This document shows, piece by piece, positions 1 to 13,035 of a DNA stretch of 64,000 nt; within the stretch, counting starts at the first letter, position 1, and the number at the start of each line of letters is the position of its first letter. The stretch is from Gerris lacustris (Eukaryota > Arthropoda > Insecta > Hemiptera > Gerridae). The DNA lies in the NCBI GenBank assembly GCA_951217055.1, contig OX578283.1, positions 3,102,203 to 3,166,202 of the forward strand. Reading direction: 5' to 3'. The translations under genes were made by a program, and so were the position numbers. The notes beneath the pieces were generated by a model. It ran no database searches and was not told the origin of the DNA. It saw only the letters and a program-made list of their open reading frames with translations.

Positions 1-749
1 TGCGGAACGCGCGAGGAGTGCGGAGGATTTCCTTTAGCTTATAAAGTGGCTCCATGAAAAATATGGTTTGGAACCTACATTTTCGCGGCGACGCTAAAGA
101 GGCCATAGATGAATTAGGATTCGCTAGCAGTGAATCCACCTTGACATCACTGTACTAAAAACCGTTATTTGGTTGTGGCTGATTATCGTTTAAACGATAA
201 ACGGTTTCAAACGATCCATGCGTAGGTTGGAACAGTTTGGAGGACGGTACGAAACATGGGTGGAACTAATCTAGTTAGGAAACGTACATTTTTGAGGGAA
301 CATTGTAAGTATTAAACATTGCAAGTCAAGCACATTGCAAGAGCAATAGATTATATTCTAAGGAAATATTTTGCCAACTATAAGAAGGAAATTTTGCGGA
401 AATAAATCGAAAAGTTTTGATATTTGGTCAAGCATAACTTAAAAAAAATAGCCTGCCAATTTCTATGGCACATAGCGTTCTCGCGTCCTAACTCAAACTT
501 TAATGTTGTTTTATATCATTACGATTTAGAGCTGCCTTGTTGATTTCGTCAACAAGTTTTCGTTTGGTAAACTATGAGGATTACAGGACAGGGACTCTTC
601 AGCATAATAATAATTGGATAAACTATATCGATTACAGGACCTCTATTGCACCACCAAGACTTAACGTAATTACATTAATCATTTGTGAAGTAGATAAATA
701 TAGGTCTATTTGACTACAGCCCCCTGATGGTTAAACGCACTTTATAAAG
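1..749. other. AT-rich intergenic DNA, no gene seen
   Basis: No credible reading frame or RNA gene is visible. Around 448-540 there is a partial match to the dispersed family whose better copies are at 31670-32237, 38468-38951 and 56611-57287. The shared feature is the start-like stretch ending in GGCACATAGC. Confidence 0.5.
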
Positions 750-2370
750 ATGGTTACATATCCTTTATTTATAGATATGAGATGGTTACACATCCTTTAT
801 TTATAGATAATGAGATGATTACATATCCTATATTTATAGATATGAGATGGTTACACATCCTTTATTTATAGATAATGAGATGATTACATATCCTATATTT
901 ATAGATAATGAGATGGTTACACATCCTTTATTTATAGATAATGAGATGGTTACATATCCTCTATTTATAGATAATGAGATGATTACATATCCTATATTTA
1001 TAGATAATGAGATGGTTACACATCCTATATTTATAGATAATGAGATGATTACATATCCTATATTTATAGATATGAGATGGTTACACATCCTTTATTTATA
1101 GATAATGAGATGGTTACACATCCTATATTTAGAGATAATGAGATGGTTACATATCCTCTATTTATAGATAATGAGATGGTTACATATCCTCTATTTATAG
1201 ATAATGAGATGGTTACACATCCTTTATTTATAGATAATGAGATGGTTACATATCCTCTATTTATAGATAATGAGATGGTTACATATCCTTTATTTATAGA
1301 TAATGAGATGGTTACACATCCTTTATTTATAGATAATGAGATGGTTACATATCCTCTATTTATAGATAATGAGATGGTTACATATCCTCTATTTATAGAT
1401 AATGAGATGGTTATACATCCTTTATTTATAGATAATGAGATGGTTACATATCCTCTATTTATAGATAATGAGATGGTTACACATCCTTTATTTATAGATA
1501 ATGAGATGGTTACACATCCTATATTTATAGATAATGAGATGGTTACATATCCTCTATTTATAGATAATGAGATGGTTACACATCCTTTATATATAGATAA
1601 TGAGATGGTTACACATCCTATATTTATAGATAATGAGATGGTTACATATCCTCTATTTATAGATAATGAGATGGTTACACATTCTTTATTTATAGATAAT
1701 GAGATGGTTACATATCCTCTATTTATAGATAATGAGATGGTTACACATCCTTTATTTATAGATAATGAGATGGTTACACATCCTTTATTTATAGATAATG
1801 AGATGGTTACACATCCTATATTTATAGATAATGAGATGGTTACACATTCTTTATTTATAGATAATGAGATGGTTACATATCCTCTATTTATAGATAATGA
1901 GATGGTTACACATCCTTTATTTATAGATAATGAGATGGTTACACATCCTTTATTTATAGATAATGAGATGGTTACACATCCTATATTTATAGATAATGAG
2001 ATGGTTACATATCCTCTATTTATAGATAATGAGATGGTTACTCATCCTTTATTTATAGATAATGAGATGGTTACATATCCTCTATTTATAGATAATGAGA
2101 TGGTTACACATCCTTTATTTATAGATAATGAGATGGTTACATATCCTCTATTTATAGATAATGAGATGGTTACACATCCTTTATTTATAGATAATGAGAT
2201 GGTTACACATCCTTTATTTATAGATAATGAGATGGTTACATATCCTCTATTTATAGATAATGAGATGGTTACACATCCTTTATTTATAGATAATGAGATG
2301 GTTACACATCCTTTATTTATAGATAATGAGATGGTTACATATCCTTATAAATTGATAATGAGAGGGTTAT
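750..2370. repeat. 33-bp minisatellite, about 48 copies
   Basis: The unit reads roughly ATGGTTACAcATCCTtTATT followed by TATAGATAATGAG. Most units are exactly 33 bases; a few early ones have lost one base (GATATGAG instead of GATAATGAG). Because 33 is divisible by three, the plus strand stays open for 432 codons from 1077, as about 38 copies of an 11-residue unit (MVTHPLFIDNE with H/Y and L/I variants). A minus frame is also open over 834-1088. The one-base deletions break the upstream frame, there is no signal peptide, domain or splice context, and flanking DNA is non-coding, so I read it as a satellite, not a gene. Confidence 0.93.
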
Positions 2371-3977
2371 ATTAGTAAGATTCTGTAAAATAAATAAAAC
2401 ACAGAAATGTTTAAAGAAAAGGAAGGTTTCAAGATGCAGGTTATGAACAAGTGCGATTTTCTCTATTGTCGGTCACTGTCTGAGATTTACCATGACCCTA
2501 ACGAGCACATTTCTTTTAACGTAAGGACACAATATTTTTATGTTCATGTTAGAATGTATAAACACAGCATAAATATCTGAAAATAATGACAAGAACATGC
2601 ATTTTTTTATGATTCTCAATAAAAAAAAGGACATTATTGTTATAATATTTTTGTGATGATGTAATATTTTTTTTCTTTCTAAGGATTGTTTTTCGTTTTA
2701 AGTTAAGAGAGTAAAAATGGTGCGTGTATGTAAGTCTCTGGGGGTCTCTATTGTTTACGGGGAGTTTTGCTAGATTTTAATAGCGCTCAACGTCAGGAGG
2801 GGGGGTTTTTAAAGACAGGTGCTATAAAATCTTTTGGTGAATGCGTGTGTGTCACTATGTGATTTATCATGCCAGTAGCAGCAGTTGTTGCAAGTAGCGT
2901 TTCGAGGAGGTTTAGAACTGTTCATGGAAGCACCCGAAAGGTTTTTACGGCTTTGCCAGACATTAAACCGAGCTTGTGAAAGCGTAGCGCTGAAAACACC
3001 GGGATAAATCCTCCATCGTAAAATCTCTCCCCCCCTCTGTTTCGCCTCCCCCGGACCAATATAAATGAAATAACCTTAGCATAGGAGAGGAAACCTTATT
3101 CCCTCGGTCATAACCTTCACGGCTGCTGCCTTTTACTCTCGTTTCATTGCACCCTAACTCATTCCCTCGCAAAACTATTGAAGGTAAACCGAGTGCAGTT
3201 TTAGTGCGTCGCTCTCCAAGCTACGCACTACGCAGCCGACCCATATTGCGTCACCGCCCCCCCTCACTCACTCAACGAGATCACTTTTACTTATTTTACG
3301 ACCCTCAAACTCGCCTCCTCCGCAAGAGATTGATCAACTTCGGTTTAAAGGATTTTCAAGCGAAGAAATTTCCGTACTAAACAATTATTTCTCTCGACAT
3401 CTCCCCCTCCAAAACTTTATATTTCCATTTGAATGAGAACACCCCCCCCCCCCCCCCCCTTTATCTTAACAGTTAGCCGACCAAATAACATTTACGATTT
3501 TCAATAAATGAACATTCAAATGCATCAACCTTACTCTAATGTTTTATAGCCTCAAGTAAACTCATAACCCTCCCCTTAGATTAAGCGGTTTAATTTCGGT
3601 TTTTGGAAGAACAACTGTTACTAAGTTATTAACTGAGGTAAATTAGTAAAAACAATATCAACAACTGTCTCTTCACAATAGCTTTATTAAACCAAAACCG
3701 GCTTCCAACCGCGAGAAGTCATTCAACCGCAGTAGTTGACAATTTCATGTTGTGAAATTTACTATCAAGTTGTAAACGGTAGTTGTAGTAGTAAGGTCCT
3801 ATTAATAGTACTAGACACCCGTTGGGAACACATGTTGGAACCTAGCAATTAGGCCATCTTTTAGGTCCATTTTACTATCCTCGTGGTAGAGATTTGCAGC
3901 CATTTCACACATCATACTGTACATTGTACCACCCAAGCGAGCATGATATTATCATTAGTGAACCATATAAATCAGAG
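2371..3977. other. Intergenic DNA with a C18 tract
   Basis: No gene is supported; the short frames lack family features and codon structure. An uninterrupted run of 18 C occupies 3442-3459, unusual in such AT-rich DNA. Confidence 0.5.
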
Positions 3978-4070
3978 CATCACGGCGAGGGATCGAACCC
4001 ACGATCTCTTGTCACACTTGATTCAGTGATGGCCGAGCAAACTAGGTACACAGCCACGCCCGGCTCTCCT
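3978..4070 (-). repeat. tRNA-derived SINE-like sequence
   Basis: Read on the minus strand, this stretch carries a near-consensus RNA polymerase III B box (GTGGGTTCGATCCC, about 3990-4003). A weaker A-box-like stretch (GGCGTGGCTG) lies about 60 bases upstream. The spacing is tRNA-like but the acceptor and T stems do not fold cleanly. A tRNA-derived SINE head or tRNA pseudogene is more likely than a working tRNA. Confidence 0.5.
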
Positions 4071-4217
4071 ATAAAAGGAGTTAAGTTCAACAACTCTACA
4101 TGAACTGATCCATAGTTCCACCCGACTCCGCATCTATATCTAGCGCTAATGATGGTCGCTTGCACTTGAAAGCCGTTTTTTTTTTTCTAAATAAACCTAT
4201 TTTGCAAAGACAGAATG

Positions 4218-4515
4218 TACTTTCTTATGTACGTAGTACATATAAAAAAGAAAGTATGTAATTGCGCAAGAAATTGATTTTTAGATTTCAATGGATTTAC
4301 ACGTTTAAGATCCAATGAGCCCAAAAAAAAAATTATTAAAACCAGTTTTTAATATTTTCCAAATGTCACGTCTATGAGACGCGTGGATCCTAAATCTCGG
4401 TAGAAAGTTCCAGAAAAATCATACTTCTAGGAGAAATAGAGAAATTAATTGAAGCTCTAAATTTGGGGGCACTGCCCCAAAAAAACTAAAAAAAAAATCA
4501 TCTTTAAACAGATTC
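4218..4515 (-). mobile_element. Truncated copy of the TTTCTCATATA TIR family
   Basis: On the minus strand this resembles the right half of the elements at 27602-28163 and 33339-33913. It shares the end region (ACTTTCT followed by a short inverted GAAAGTA), the stretch complementary to CACGTTTTGAGG, and the GGGGGCACTGCCCC region. The far end does not reach the other terminus, so the copy is partial and diverged. Confidence 0.5.
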
Positions 4516-4951
4516 TACAATATTAATCTAAATTTAGTGCGATTGAAAAGGAATTTAACATTTTAAGTCGTTTTAAGGGATGCGCGGCCGGTGTGGACGA
4601 CACCGCACGCATGAACCAATGCTTGTTTGTGTTCGCGGGTGCTCCGGGTAGAGTCGGTACATCAAAGGATGTTTGCTGTTTGTGCGCGTGTGGACGCTTT
4701 TTGAGCAAACTCCTTGAGCATTCCCAAACAGCCTATGTTTGGACATGGAAAGCCAAGAAAGATATTTTTTTCTTTCGTATTATTTGTGACTAGCATCAAA
4801 TAACTATATAATAACTAATAATACATACAAATTCATAAATAGTAATTGAAACTAGATATTAGTTTATGTAAATCCAAGATTAAAAATAACCGGATAAATA
4901 GATAAATATATATATATGACATAAAGACCAAAAATGCGTCATACTATTTTT

Positions 4952-5645
4952 AGGGTCCGTAGGCAAAACCAAGGACCCTTATTTCTTCCTGCGTGTGTCT
5001 GTCCGTCCGTCCTCTCGCGTGCTCTCACAGCTACACCTTTCGTCCGATTACTTTGAAATTTGGCATGTATGTGTCTTGTACCTACCCACATATTTTAAAA
5101 ATATAGCGACTTAAAAAAAATATTTTTCAAAAAAATTAGGGTAAAAAAGCTTAAGGGTTAACATTTTTTTTTTTTTTTTTTTTTTCAACACCGTGAGAGG
5201 TATCATATGAAAGGGTACGTCGAGCTGATTACAAAAATATACAATTCTTTGGATATAACTTTGATAGGGCGAGCGTAGGCAAGTTTGAAGTGGGTGTGAA
5301 ACGTGTCCCCCCCTCTATCTCGCTTATGTAAAGTGAAAAAAATCTGAAAAAATTCCTGAACATTCTTCGACCAAAAGTAAAGATACCACTTTTTGGAAAT
5401 GTCGAAAAAAAAATTATTTTATTTTTTATTGACAAAATCCGTTTTTTTATAATTATGGTCTTTTCGATGTATTTATATGGTTGTAGTCCGGTTCAGTGGC
5501 AAAAAAATACTTTATCAGAGTGTGTTTTGAGAATATCAGACCCTTAGAATGGTTCAAAGTTTCAAAGTAAGCTTTTTAGCATTTTAAAAAAACACTGTTT
5601 ATACACTTTACAGTTAAACACTATATAGTGTGGCCTACGGACCCT
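4952..5645. mobile_element. TIR element (AGGGTCCGTAGGC), 694 bp
   Basis: A perfect 13-bp terminal inverted repeat, AGGGTCCGTAGGC, lies at 4952-4964 and 5633-5645. The left terminus can also form a small hairpin with the AAGGACCCTT just inside it. The interior has a GTCCGTCCGT tract and a T-rich run at 5164-5185 but no transposase. It belongs to the same style of non-autonomous element as 46734-47887 and 30497-31416, which share the subterminal motif GGGT..AACCC and internal 'TATCATATGAAAG'-like stretches. Superfamily not assigned. Confidence 0.75.
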
Positions 5646-5763
5646 CGCTGTTTGCTGACTAGCACACACTTGACCTGTTTATTTAAAATAATTATATTGC
5701 TTCCAAGCTTATTACTTAAGGTACAGGCCGGAAATGGAAAATACAGGAAAAATTTGTCTATAA

Positions 5764-5992
5764 TCTATATCTATAAAAATAAGAATGAATATTTTTGTTT
5801 ATCTGTAAGTCTCTTATGCAAATATTGTATATTTTACAAGCATATATTCAATATTTTAATTATACATTTTTTATATAAGGCAACATTATTTAACTAAATA
5901 AACTATTTACAAGGTTTTTCAAAGGTAGCAGCTATACATTTCTTATGTTATTATTGTTTATTAGGCGATGCGAAGTTCGCCGGGTCAGCTAG
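5764..5992 (+). mobile_element. Short non-autonomous Helitron
   Basis: The left end is TCTATATCTATAAAAATAAG preceded by A. The right end is a hairpin (GGCGA..TCGCC) followed by GGGTCAGCTAG and then T. A 5' TC, a 3' CTAG preceded by a short hairpin, and insertion between A and T with no target duplication are the hallmarks of Helitrons. The ending GTTCGCCGGGTCAGCTAG also resembles widespread insect Helitron tails. At 229 bases it has no Rep/helicase and is non-autonomous. Confidence 0.72.
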
Positions 5993-6270
5993 TAATTTAA
6001 TAAAATAAATTAACTGTAATACATAAAGAGTTGTAATTATACTCAGACTTGCCCTGTTACCCAGGGAAGTACAGTTCTGTCATCAAAGCAAGTACCCAGC
6101 TCAGAGCTACCAACTCAGGACAATCACATCACCACCTACTCATCCCATCACCTCACCATACACCAAACACTTAAACCAATATTCACCATTTAAAATATAT
6201 TTACATATTAACTATAGTTCATTCAACTACATTTTATTTTAAATTCAAGATTTGTGGCCAGGTAAAAAAG
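5993..6270. other. Intergenic DNA left of the 70-bp array
   Basis: AT-rich sequence with no gene, terminal repeats or clear relation to the adjacent satellite. Confidence 0.5.
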
Positions 6271-9200
6271 GTTTCACACTGAAACCTAGGTCTAAACACC
6301 GAGATATCTGGTGAGTTGGAATCCCAGAGAGGTGATACATGTTTCACACTGAAACCTAGGTCTAAACACCTACATATCTGGTGAGTTGGAATCCCAGAGA
6401 GGTGATACATGTTTCACACTGAAACCTAGGTCTAAACACCTACATATCTGGTGAGTTGGAATCCCAGAGAGGTGATACATGTTTTACACGGAATCCTAGG
6501 TCTAAACTCCTACATATCTGGTGAGTTGGAATTCCAGAGAGGTGATACATGTTTCACACTGAATCCTAGGTCTAAACTTCGACATATCTGGTGAGTTGGA
6601 ATCCCAGAGAGGTGATACATGTTTCACACTGAATCCTAGGTCTAAACTTCGACATATCTGGTGAGTTAGAATCCCAGAGAGGTGATGCATGTTCCACACT
6701 GAATCCTAGGTCTAAACTCCTACATATCTAGTGAGTTAGAATCCCAGAGAGGTGATACATGTTCCACACTGAATCCTAGGTCTAAACTCCTACATATCTA
6801 GTGAGTTAGAATCCCAGAGAGGTGATACATGTTTACACTGAAACCTAGGTCTAAACTCCGACATATCTGGTGAGTTGGAATCCCAGAGAGATGATACATG
6901 TTTCACACTGAAACCTAGGTCTAAACTCCTACATATCTAGTGAGTTGGAATCCCAGAGAGGTGATACATGTTTACACTGAAACCTAGGTCTAAACTCCGA
7001 CATATCTGGTGAGTTGGAATCCCAGAGAGGTGATACATGTTTCACACTGAAACCTAGGTCTAAACTCCTACATATCTAGTGAGTTGAAATCCCAGAGAGG
7101 TGATACATGTTTACACTGAAACCTAGGTCTAAACTCCGACATATCTGGTGAGTTGGAATCCCAGAGAGATGATACATGTTTCACACTGAAACCTAGGTCT
7201 AAACTCCTACATATCTAGTGAGTTGGAATCCCAGAGAGGTGATACATGTTTACACTGAAACCTAGGTCTAAACTCCGACATATCTGGTGAGTTGGAATCC
7301 CAGAGAGGTGATACATGTTTCACACTGAAACCTAGGTCTAAACTCCTACATATCTAGTGAGTTGGAATCCCAGAGAGGTGATACATGTTTACACTGAAAC
7401 CTAGGTCTAAACTCCGACATATCTAGTGAGTTAGAATCCCAGAGAGGTGATACATGTTTCACACTGAAACCTAGGTCTAAACTCCTACATATCTAGTGAG
7501 TTGGAATCCCAGAGAGGTGATACATGTTTACACTGAAACCTAGGTCTAAACTCCGACATATCTGGTGAGTTGGAATCCCAGAGAGATGATACATGTTTCA
7601 CACTGAAACCTAGGTCTAAACTCCGACATATCTGGTGAGTTGGAATCCCAGAGAGGTGAGACATGTTTCACACTGAATCCTAGGTCTAAACTTCGACATA
7701 TCTGGTGAGTTGGAATCCCAGAGAGGTGATACATGTTTCACACTGAATCCTAGGTCTAAACTTCGACATATCTGGTGAGTTGGAATCCCAGAGAGGTGAT
7801 ACATGTTTCACACTGAATCCTAGGTCTAAACTCCGACATATCTGGTGAGTTGGAACTCCAGAGAGGTGATACATGTTTCACACTGAATCCTGGGTCTAAA
7901 CTCCGACATATCTGGTGAGTTGGAATCCCAGAGAGGTGATACATGTTTCACACTGAATCCTAGGTCTAAACTCCGACATATCTGGTGAGTTGGAACCCCA
8001 GAGAGGTTATACATGTTTCACACTGAATTCTAGGTCTAAACTCCTACATATCTGGTGAGTTGGAATCCCAGAGAGGTGATACATGTTTCACACTGAATCC
8101 TAGGTCTAAACTCCGACATATCTGGTGAGTTGGAACCCCAGAGAGGTGATACATGTTTACACTGAAACCTAGGTCTAAACTCCGACATATCTGGTGAGTT
8201 GGAATCCCAGAGAGATGATACATGTTTCACACTGAAACCTAGGTCTAAACTCCGACATATCTGGTGAGTTGGAATCCCAGAGAGATGATACATGTTTCAC
8301 ACTGAAACCTAGGTCTAAACTCCGACATATCTGGTGAGTTGGAATCCCAGAGAGATGATACATGTTTCACACTGAAACCTAGGTCTAAACTCCTACATAT
8401 CTGGTGAGTTGGAATCCCAGAGAGGTGATACATGTTTCACACTGAATCCTAGGTCTAAACTCCGACATATCTGGTGAGTTGGAACCCCAGAGAGGTGATA
8501 CATGTTTACACTGAAACCTAGGTCTAAACTCCGACATATCTGGTGAGTTGGAATCCCAGAGAGGTGAGACATGTTTCACACTGAATCCTAGGTCTAAACT
8601 TCGACATATCTGGTGAGTTGGAATCCCAGAGAGGTGATACATGTTTCACACTGAATCCTAGGTCTAAACTTCGACATATCTGGTGAGTTGGAATCCCAGA
8701 GAGGTTATACATGTTTCACACTGAATCCTAGGTCTAAACTCCTACATATCTGGTGAGTTGGAACTCCAGAGAGGTATACATGTTTCACACTGAATCCTGG
8801 GTCTAAACTCCGACATATCTGGTGAGTTGGAATCCCAGAGAGGTGATACATGTTTCACACTGAATCCTAGGTCTAAACTCCGACATATCTGGTGAGTTGG
8901 AACCCCAGAGAGGTTATACATGTTTCACACTGAATCCTAGGTCTAAACTTCGACATATCTGGTGAGTTGGAATCCCAGAGAGGTGATACATGTTTCACAC
9001 TGAATCCTAGGTCTAAACTCCGACATATCTGGTGAGTTGGAACTCCAGAGAGGTGATACATGTTTCACACTGAATCCTGGGTCTAAACTCCGACATATCT
9101 GGTGAGTTGGAATCCCAGAGAGGTGATACATGTTTCACACTGAATCCTAGGTCTAAACTCCGACATATCTGGTGAGTTGGAACCCCAGAGAGGTTATACA

Positions 9201-10185
9201 TGTTTCACACTGAATTCTAGGTCTAAACTCCTACATATCTGGTGAGTTGGAATCCCAGAGAGGTGATACATGTTTCACACTGAATCCTAGGTCTAAACTC
9301 CGACATATCTGGTGAGTTGGAACCCCAGAGAGGTGATACATGTTTACACTGAAACCTAGGTCTAAACTCCGACATATCTGGTGAGTTGGAATCCCAGAGA
9401 GATGATACATGTTTCACACTGAAACCTAGGTCTAAACTCCGACATATCTGGTGAGTTGGAATCCCAGAGAGATGATACATGTTTCACACTGAAACCTAGG
9501 TCTAAACTCCGACATATCTGGTGAGTTGGAATCCCAGAGAGATGATACATGTTTCACACTGAAACCTAGGTCTAAACTCCTACATATCTGGTGAGTTGGA
9601 ATCCCAGAGAGGTGATACATGTTTCACACTGAATCCTAGGTCTAAACTCCGACATATCTGGTGAGTTGGAACCCCAGAGAGGTGATACATGTTTACACTG
9701 AAACCTAGGTCTAAACTCCGACATATCTGGTGAGTTGGAATCCCAGAGAGGTGAGACATGTTTCACACTGAATCCTAGGTCTAAACTTCGACATATCTGG
9801 TGAGTTGGAATCCCAGAGAGGTGATACATGTTTCACACTGAATCCTAGGTCTAAACTTCGACATATCTGGTGAGTTGGAATCCCAGAGAGGTTATACATG
9901 TTTCACACTGAATCCTAGGTCTAAACTCCTACATATCTGGTGAGTTGGAACTCCAGAGAGGTATACATGTTTCACACTGAATCCTGGGTCTAAACTCCGA
10001 CATATCTGGTGAGTTGGAATCCCAGAGAGGTGATACATGTTTCACACTGAATCCTAGGTCTAAACTCCGACATATCTGGTGAGTTGGAACCCCAGAGAGG
10101 TTATACATGTTTCACACTGAATCCTAGGTCTAAACTCCGACATATCTGGTGAGTTGGAATCCCAGAGAGGGGATACATGATCCAC
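6271..10185. repeat. 70-bp satellite, about 56 copies, with higher-order structure
   Basis: The unit contains GTTTCACACTGAAACCTAGG, then a CTAAACTCCGACATATCTGG-type segment and GTGAGTTGGAATCCCAGAGA. Units are 68-70 bases. Between about 6830 and 7560 two unit types alternate as a 139-bp dimer (69+70). From about 7690 to 10130 variants recur exactly 1187 bases apart (17 units), and a 349-bp (5-unit) period lies inside that. All apparent minus-strand frames repeat every 70 bases, so none is a gene. Confidence 0.95.
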
Positions 10186-11623
10186 ACTACAGACTGGATG
10201 CTAGAAAAGGGTTTCTGTCTTACTACACTTTCCTTTGGTAAGCTTGGAATAAAAACGAAATTTTATTCTTAGAATTTTTTTTTGTTAAAATTAATTAAAG
10301 GAAATCATCTAATAATATTTGAAACATTTTTTTTAACAAATAAAAATCTATTTCCTTGGGGTGCTCAAGAAAATTAATTATACACAATGCTTCTAAAAGG
10401 TAACTAATTTATTTATTTAAAAAGAAATAACTTTAACCTAATGATAAAGTTAAAAATATTAAGCTAATGAAACAGCTAAAATATACATAAATTTAAGAAT
10501 TATTAGATAACGCAATACTAAAAACATTATTATAATCTGTGAACAATTAGTTTGAAATATTAAAACTGTAAAAGTCTAAAATAATTACCTTGTGTAAGTC
10601 CACCTTACAGAATTATAATTATACAAATGGGATTTCTGGGGGAAAAATTAACTATTTCCCTGGCAAAAGAAATATCAGCCGTAGTAACACAGTGTAATAA
10701 ACTAGAAAGGAAGAATTTTAAGGGAAGATGTAATTAAAAATAGGGTTTTCTCAAAGCAATAAACAAGGGAAAATACGTTGTTAAATGAAAATGTTTCAGC
10801 CATGAAAACGTTCCTTTTATATTATTCCCTGTGTTTTGAGCAAGTGAAAGTTATTGAGTTATTTTCATATTTAAATGCCTTGTTTTAATGCTTTTTAAGA
10901 CTTTAAGAATGAGCGGGTTGTACTAATATATTCGATTAAATTTCTCCTTGTTTCGTTGTTTGGAGTGACGAGATATACTGGAATTATAAATTCTAATCCT
11001 TTTACGACCTTTTAAGGAAAAAGCTTGCGGAGGAAAAAGGGGGGGGGGATAGAACTTGGAAACGAAATTATTGTCGAATTTTAGAGTGGGTTTTATTTCG
11101 GAAGGCTTTCAAATGATTTAATACGATTTTTTTTATTTTGAAGGGAAGTTTCGTGGCGCCATAAACAACTAAACTTCTGCTTAAACCAGAGGGGGAAACA
11201 GTTTTATAACCTTCTCAGCCTGCGCACCCCCCCCCCCTTAATATACTCATATGCATGCTAAAACTGTTTCTTCCGTCGTATAAAAAATTTAGAAATAAAA
11301 CAAAAACTGATGAAAATGTAAAAAAAAAAAGGAACGATTATTGTGAAAACATATAATGTTATTCCCTTATTGTAGAAATCTTGTGAAGATAGAGTTAGAA
11401 ATAGTGAAAGTTTTTGCATCAGACATAAAGTACGTTCATCAACTCACGTTCCTTGAGCATTATCGTCATTGGTCGTTCTATTTTATTCCCACAGGGATAA
11501 TCAGGTTACAAAGGTACTACGAGGCAAGAATGCCGACAACAGTATTTGAATGGAGCCACTCTTACGGTGATAATAAAGTCGCTGAAACTAGACATCCTCA
11601 GGATACTAATCCTGGCGACTCTG
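10186..11623. other. AT-rich intergenic DNA
   Basis: No gene is supported. A fragment near 10222-10245 resembles the 3' hairpin end of the CTCGGAAGC dispersed family (GGTAAGCTTGGAA). A G-run lies at about 11039-11048 and a C-run at about 11227-11237. Confidence 0.45.
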
Positions 11624-11927
11624 CATGCTGGTCTTCTCCCTACTCCAGCATGCTGGTCTTCTCCCTACTCCTGCATGCTGGTCTTCTCCCTACTCCAGCA
11701 TGCTGGTCTTCTCCCTACTCCAGCATGCTGGTCTTCTCCCTAGTCCAGCATGCTGGTCTTCTCCCTACTCCAGCATGCTGGTCTTCTCCCTACTCCAGCA
11801 TGCTGGTCTTCTCCCTACTCCAGCATGCTGGTCTTCTCCCTACTCCAGCATGCTGGTCTTTTCCCTTCTCGAGCATGCTGGTCTTCTCCCTACTCCAGCC
11901 TGCTAGTCTTCTCCCTACTCCAGCATT
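11624..11927. repeat. 25-bp minisatellite, about 12 copies
   Basis: The unit is ATGCTGGTCTTCTCCCTACT followed by CCAGC. Adjacent units create the 12-bp palindrome CCAGCATGCTGG at each junction. Because 25 is not divisible by three, all three plus frames stay open and each yields an artificial repeat peptide (for example the frame starting at 11356). I see no evidence of coding. Confidence 0.92.
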
Positions 11928-11970
11928 GTGAGTTTATAGGTCACTGATAGTTTTCAAGAATATAATATTC

Positions 11971-12114
11971 TGCCAATTAGTGTGACACATAGCTTCCACT
12001 ATTTTGTATACTTTAATTATTTTATACTATTAATACCTATGCTTTTATGTGCCATTGTTGTCAAATTCATTTAATTTGATTTTTAGCTTCCGTTAACTTT
12101 GGTAAGCTCGGAAG
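11971..12114 (+). mobile_element. Short copy of the CTCGGAAGC-hairpin family
   Basis: It begins TGCCAATTAGTGTGACACAT and ends with the hairpin GGTAAGCTCGGAAG preceded by CTTCCGTTA. The same two ends bound the longer copies at 31670, 38468 and 56611. This one lacks most of the interior. Confidence 0.6.
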
Positions 12115-12605
12115 TAAAAACTTAAAAATGTTATAAATCTCAAAAATAAATGTATATCAAAAACAAAGTTATTGAGGAAACTGCTTAGTAGAGGATAACA
12201 ATTTAGTCTTCATCGCCACTGCAATAACTTTTCATTTTTCTCACTAGATAGCTAGATTTATGTTCACATTATAGTTACTTGTACTGTTTCATACTATAAT
12301 AAATAAACTTGTCATTTTTACCTTTGTCGTGGCTTATTTTACAGAACTGTTCAATGTTGCTTTTGAGTATCCTCGTTTAATAAAACCTTAGAAGGGGGAG
12401 AGCCTTAGGTTGTATCCGAAGTCACTCTCACCCCACAACCCCAACCCCAATGTTGCTAGACCAGTTTCAACCTCTTAAGTTGCTTATTTCAGTAGTAAAT
12501 TTGACCACTTTAGTTGAGTGAACTGGTTTCAACCACTTTAGTTGGACTTCACCAGTGAACTTGTTTCCATCAATTTAGTTGGTCATTATTGGAAAAACTG
12601 ATGAT
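12115..12605. other. Intergenic DNA, no gene seen
   Basis: A run of diverged CCACTTTAGTTG-like short repeats occurs around 12470-12600. No reading frame is supported. Confidence 0.4.
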
Positions 12606-13035
12606 AAACAGAGTGTTTATCCTAAGGGATAATTACTTCAACTACTAATATCCCAAGGAAGAGGACAGAGCGTTTATCCAATGGGATATACCAATATCCC
12701 AAGGAAGAGGACTGAGTGATTATCCAATGGCATATACCAATATCCCAAGGAAGAGTACTGAGTGTTTATCTAATGGGGTATACCAATATCCCAAGAAAGA
12801 GTACAGAGTGTTTATCCAATGGCATATACCAATATCCCAAGGAAGAGTACTGAGTGTTTATCCAATGAGATACACCCATATCCCAAGGAAGAGAACCGAA
12901 TGTTTATCTAATGGGGTATACCAATATCCCAAGAAAGAGTACAGAGTGTTTATCCAATGGCATATACCAATATCCCAAGGAAGAGTACAGAGTGTTTATC
13001 CAATGGCATATACCAATATCCCAAGGAAGAGAAGA
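12606..13035. repeat. 46-bp minisatellite, about 9 copies
   Basis: The unit contains GTTTATCCAATGGCATATAC then CAATATCCCAAGGAAGAGTA. 46 is not divisible by three, so plus and minus frames stay open and rotate through three peptide phases. This explains the 130-codon frame at 12727. Copies differ by scattered substitutions. Confidence 0.9.

Noticed and set aside
6271..10185. CRISPR-like array
   Set aside because: The whole 70-bp unit repeats with no unique spacers, there are no cas genes, and the context is eukaryotic.
11356..11931. 191-codon open frame rich in SPYSSMLVFSLL
   Set aside because: Most of it is the 25-bp minisatellite read in rotating frames; all three plus frames give similar peptides.
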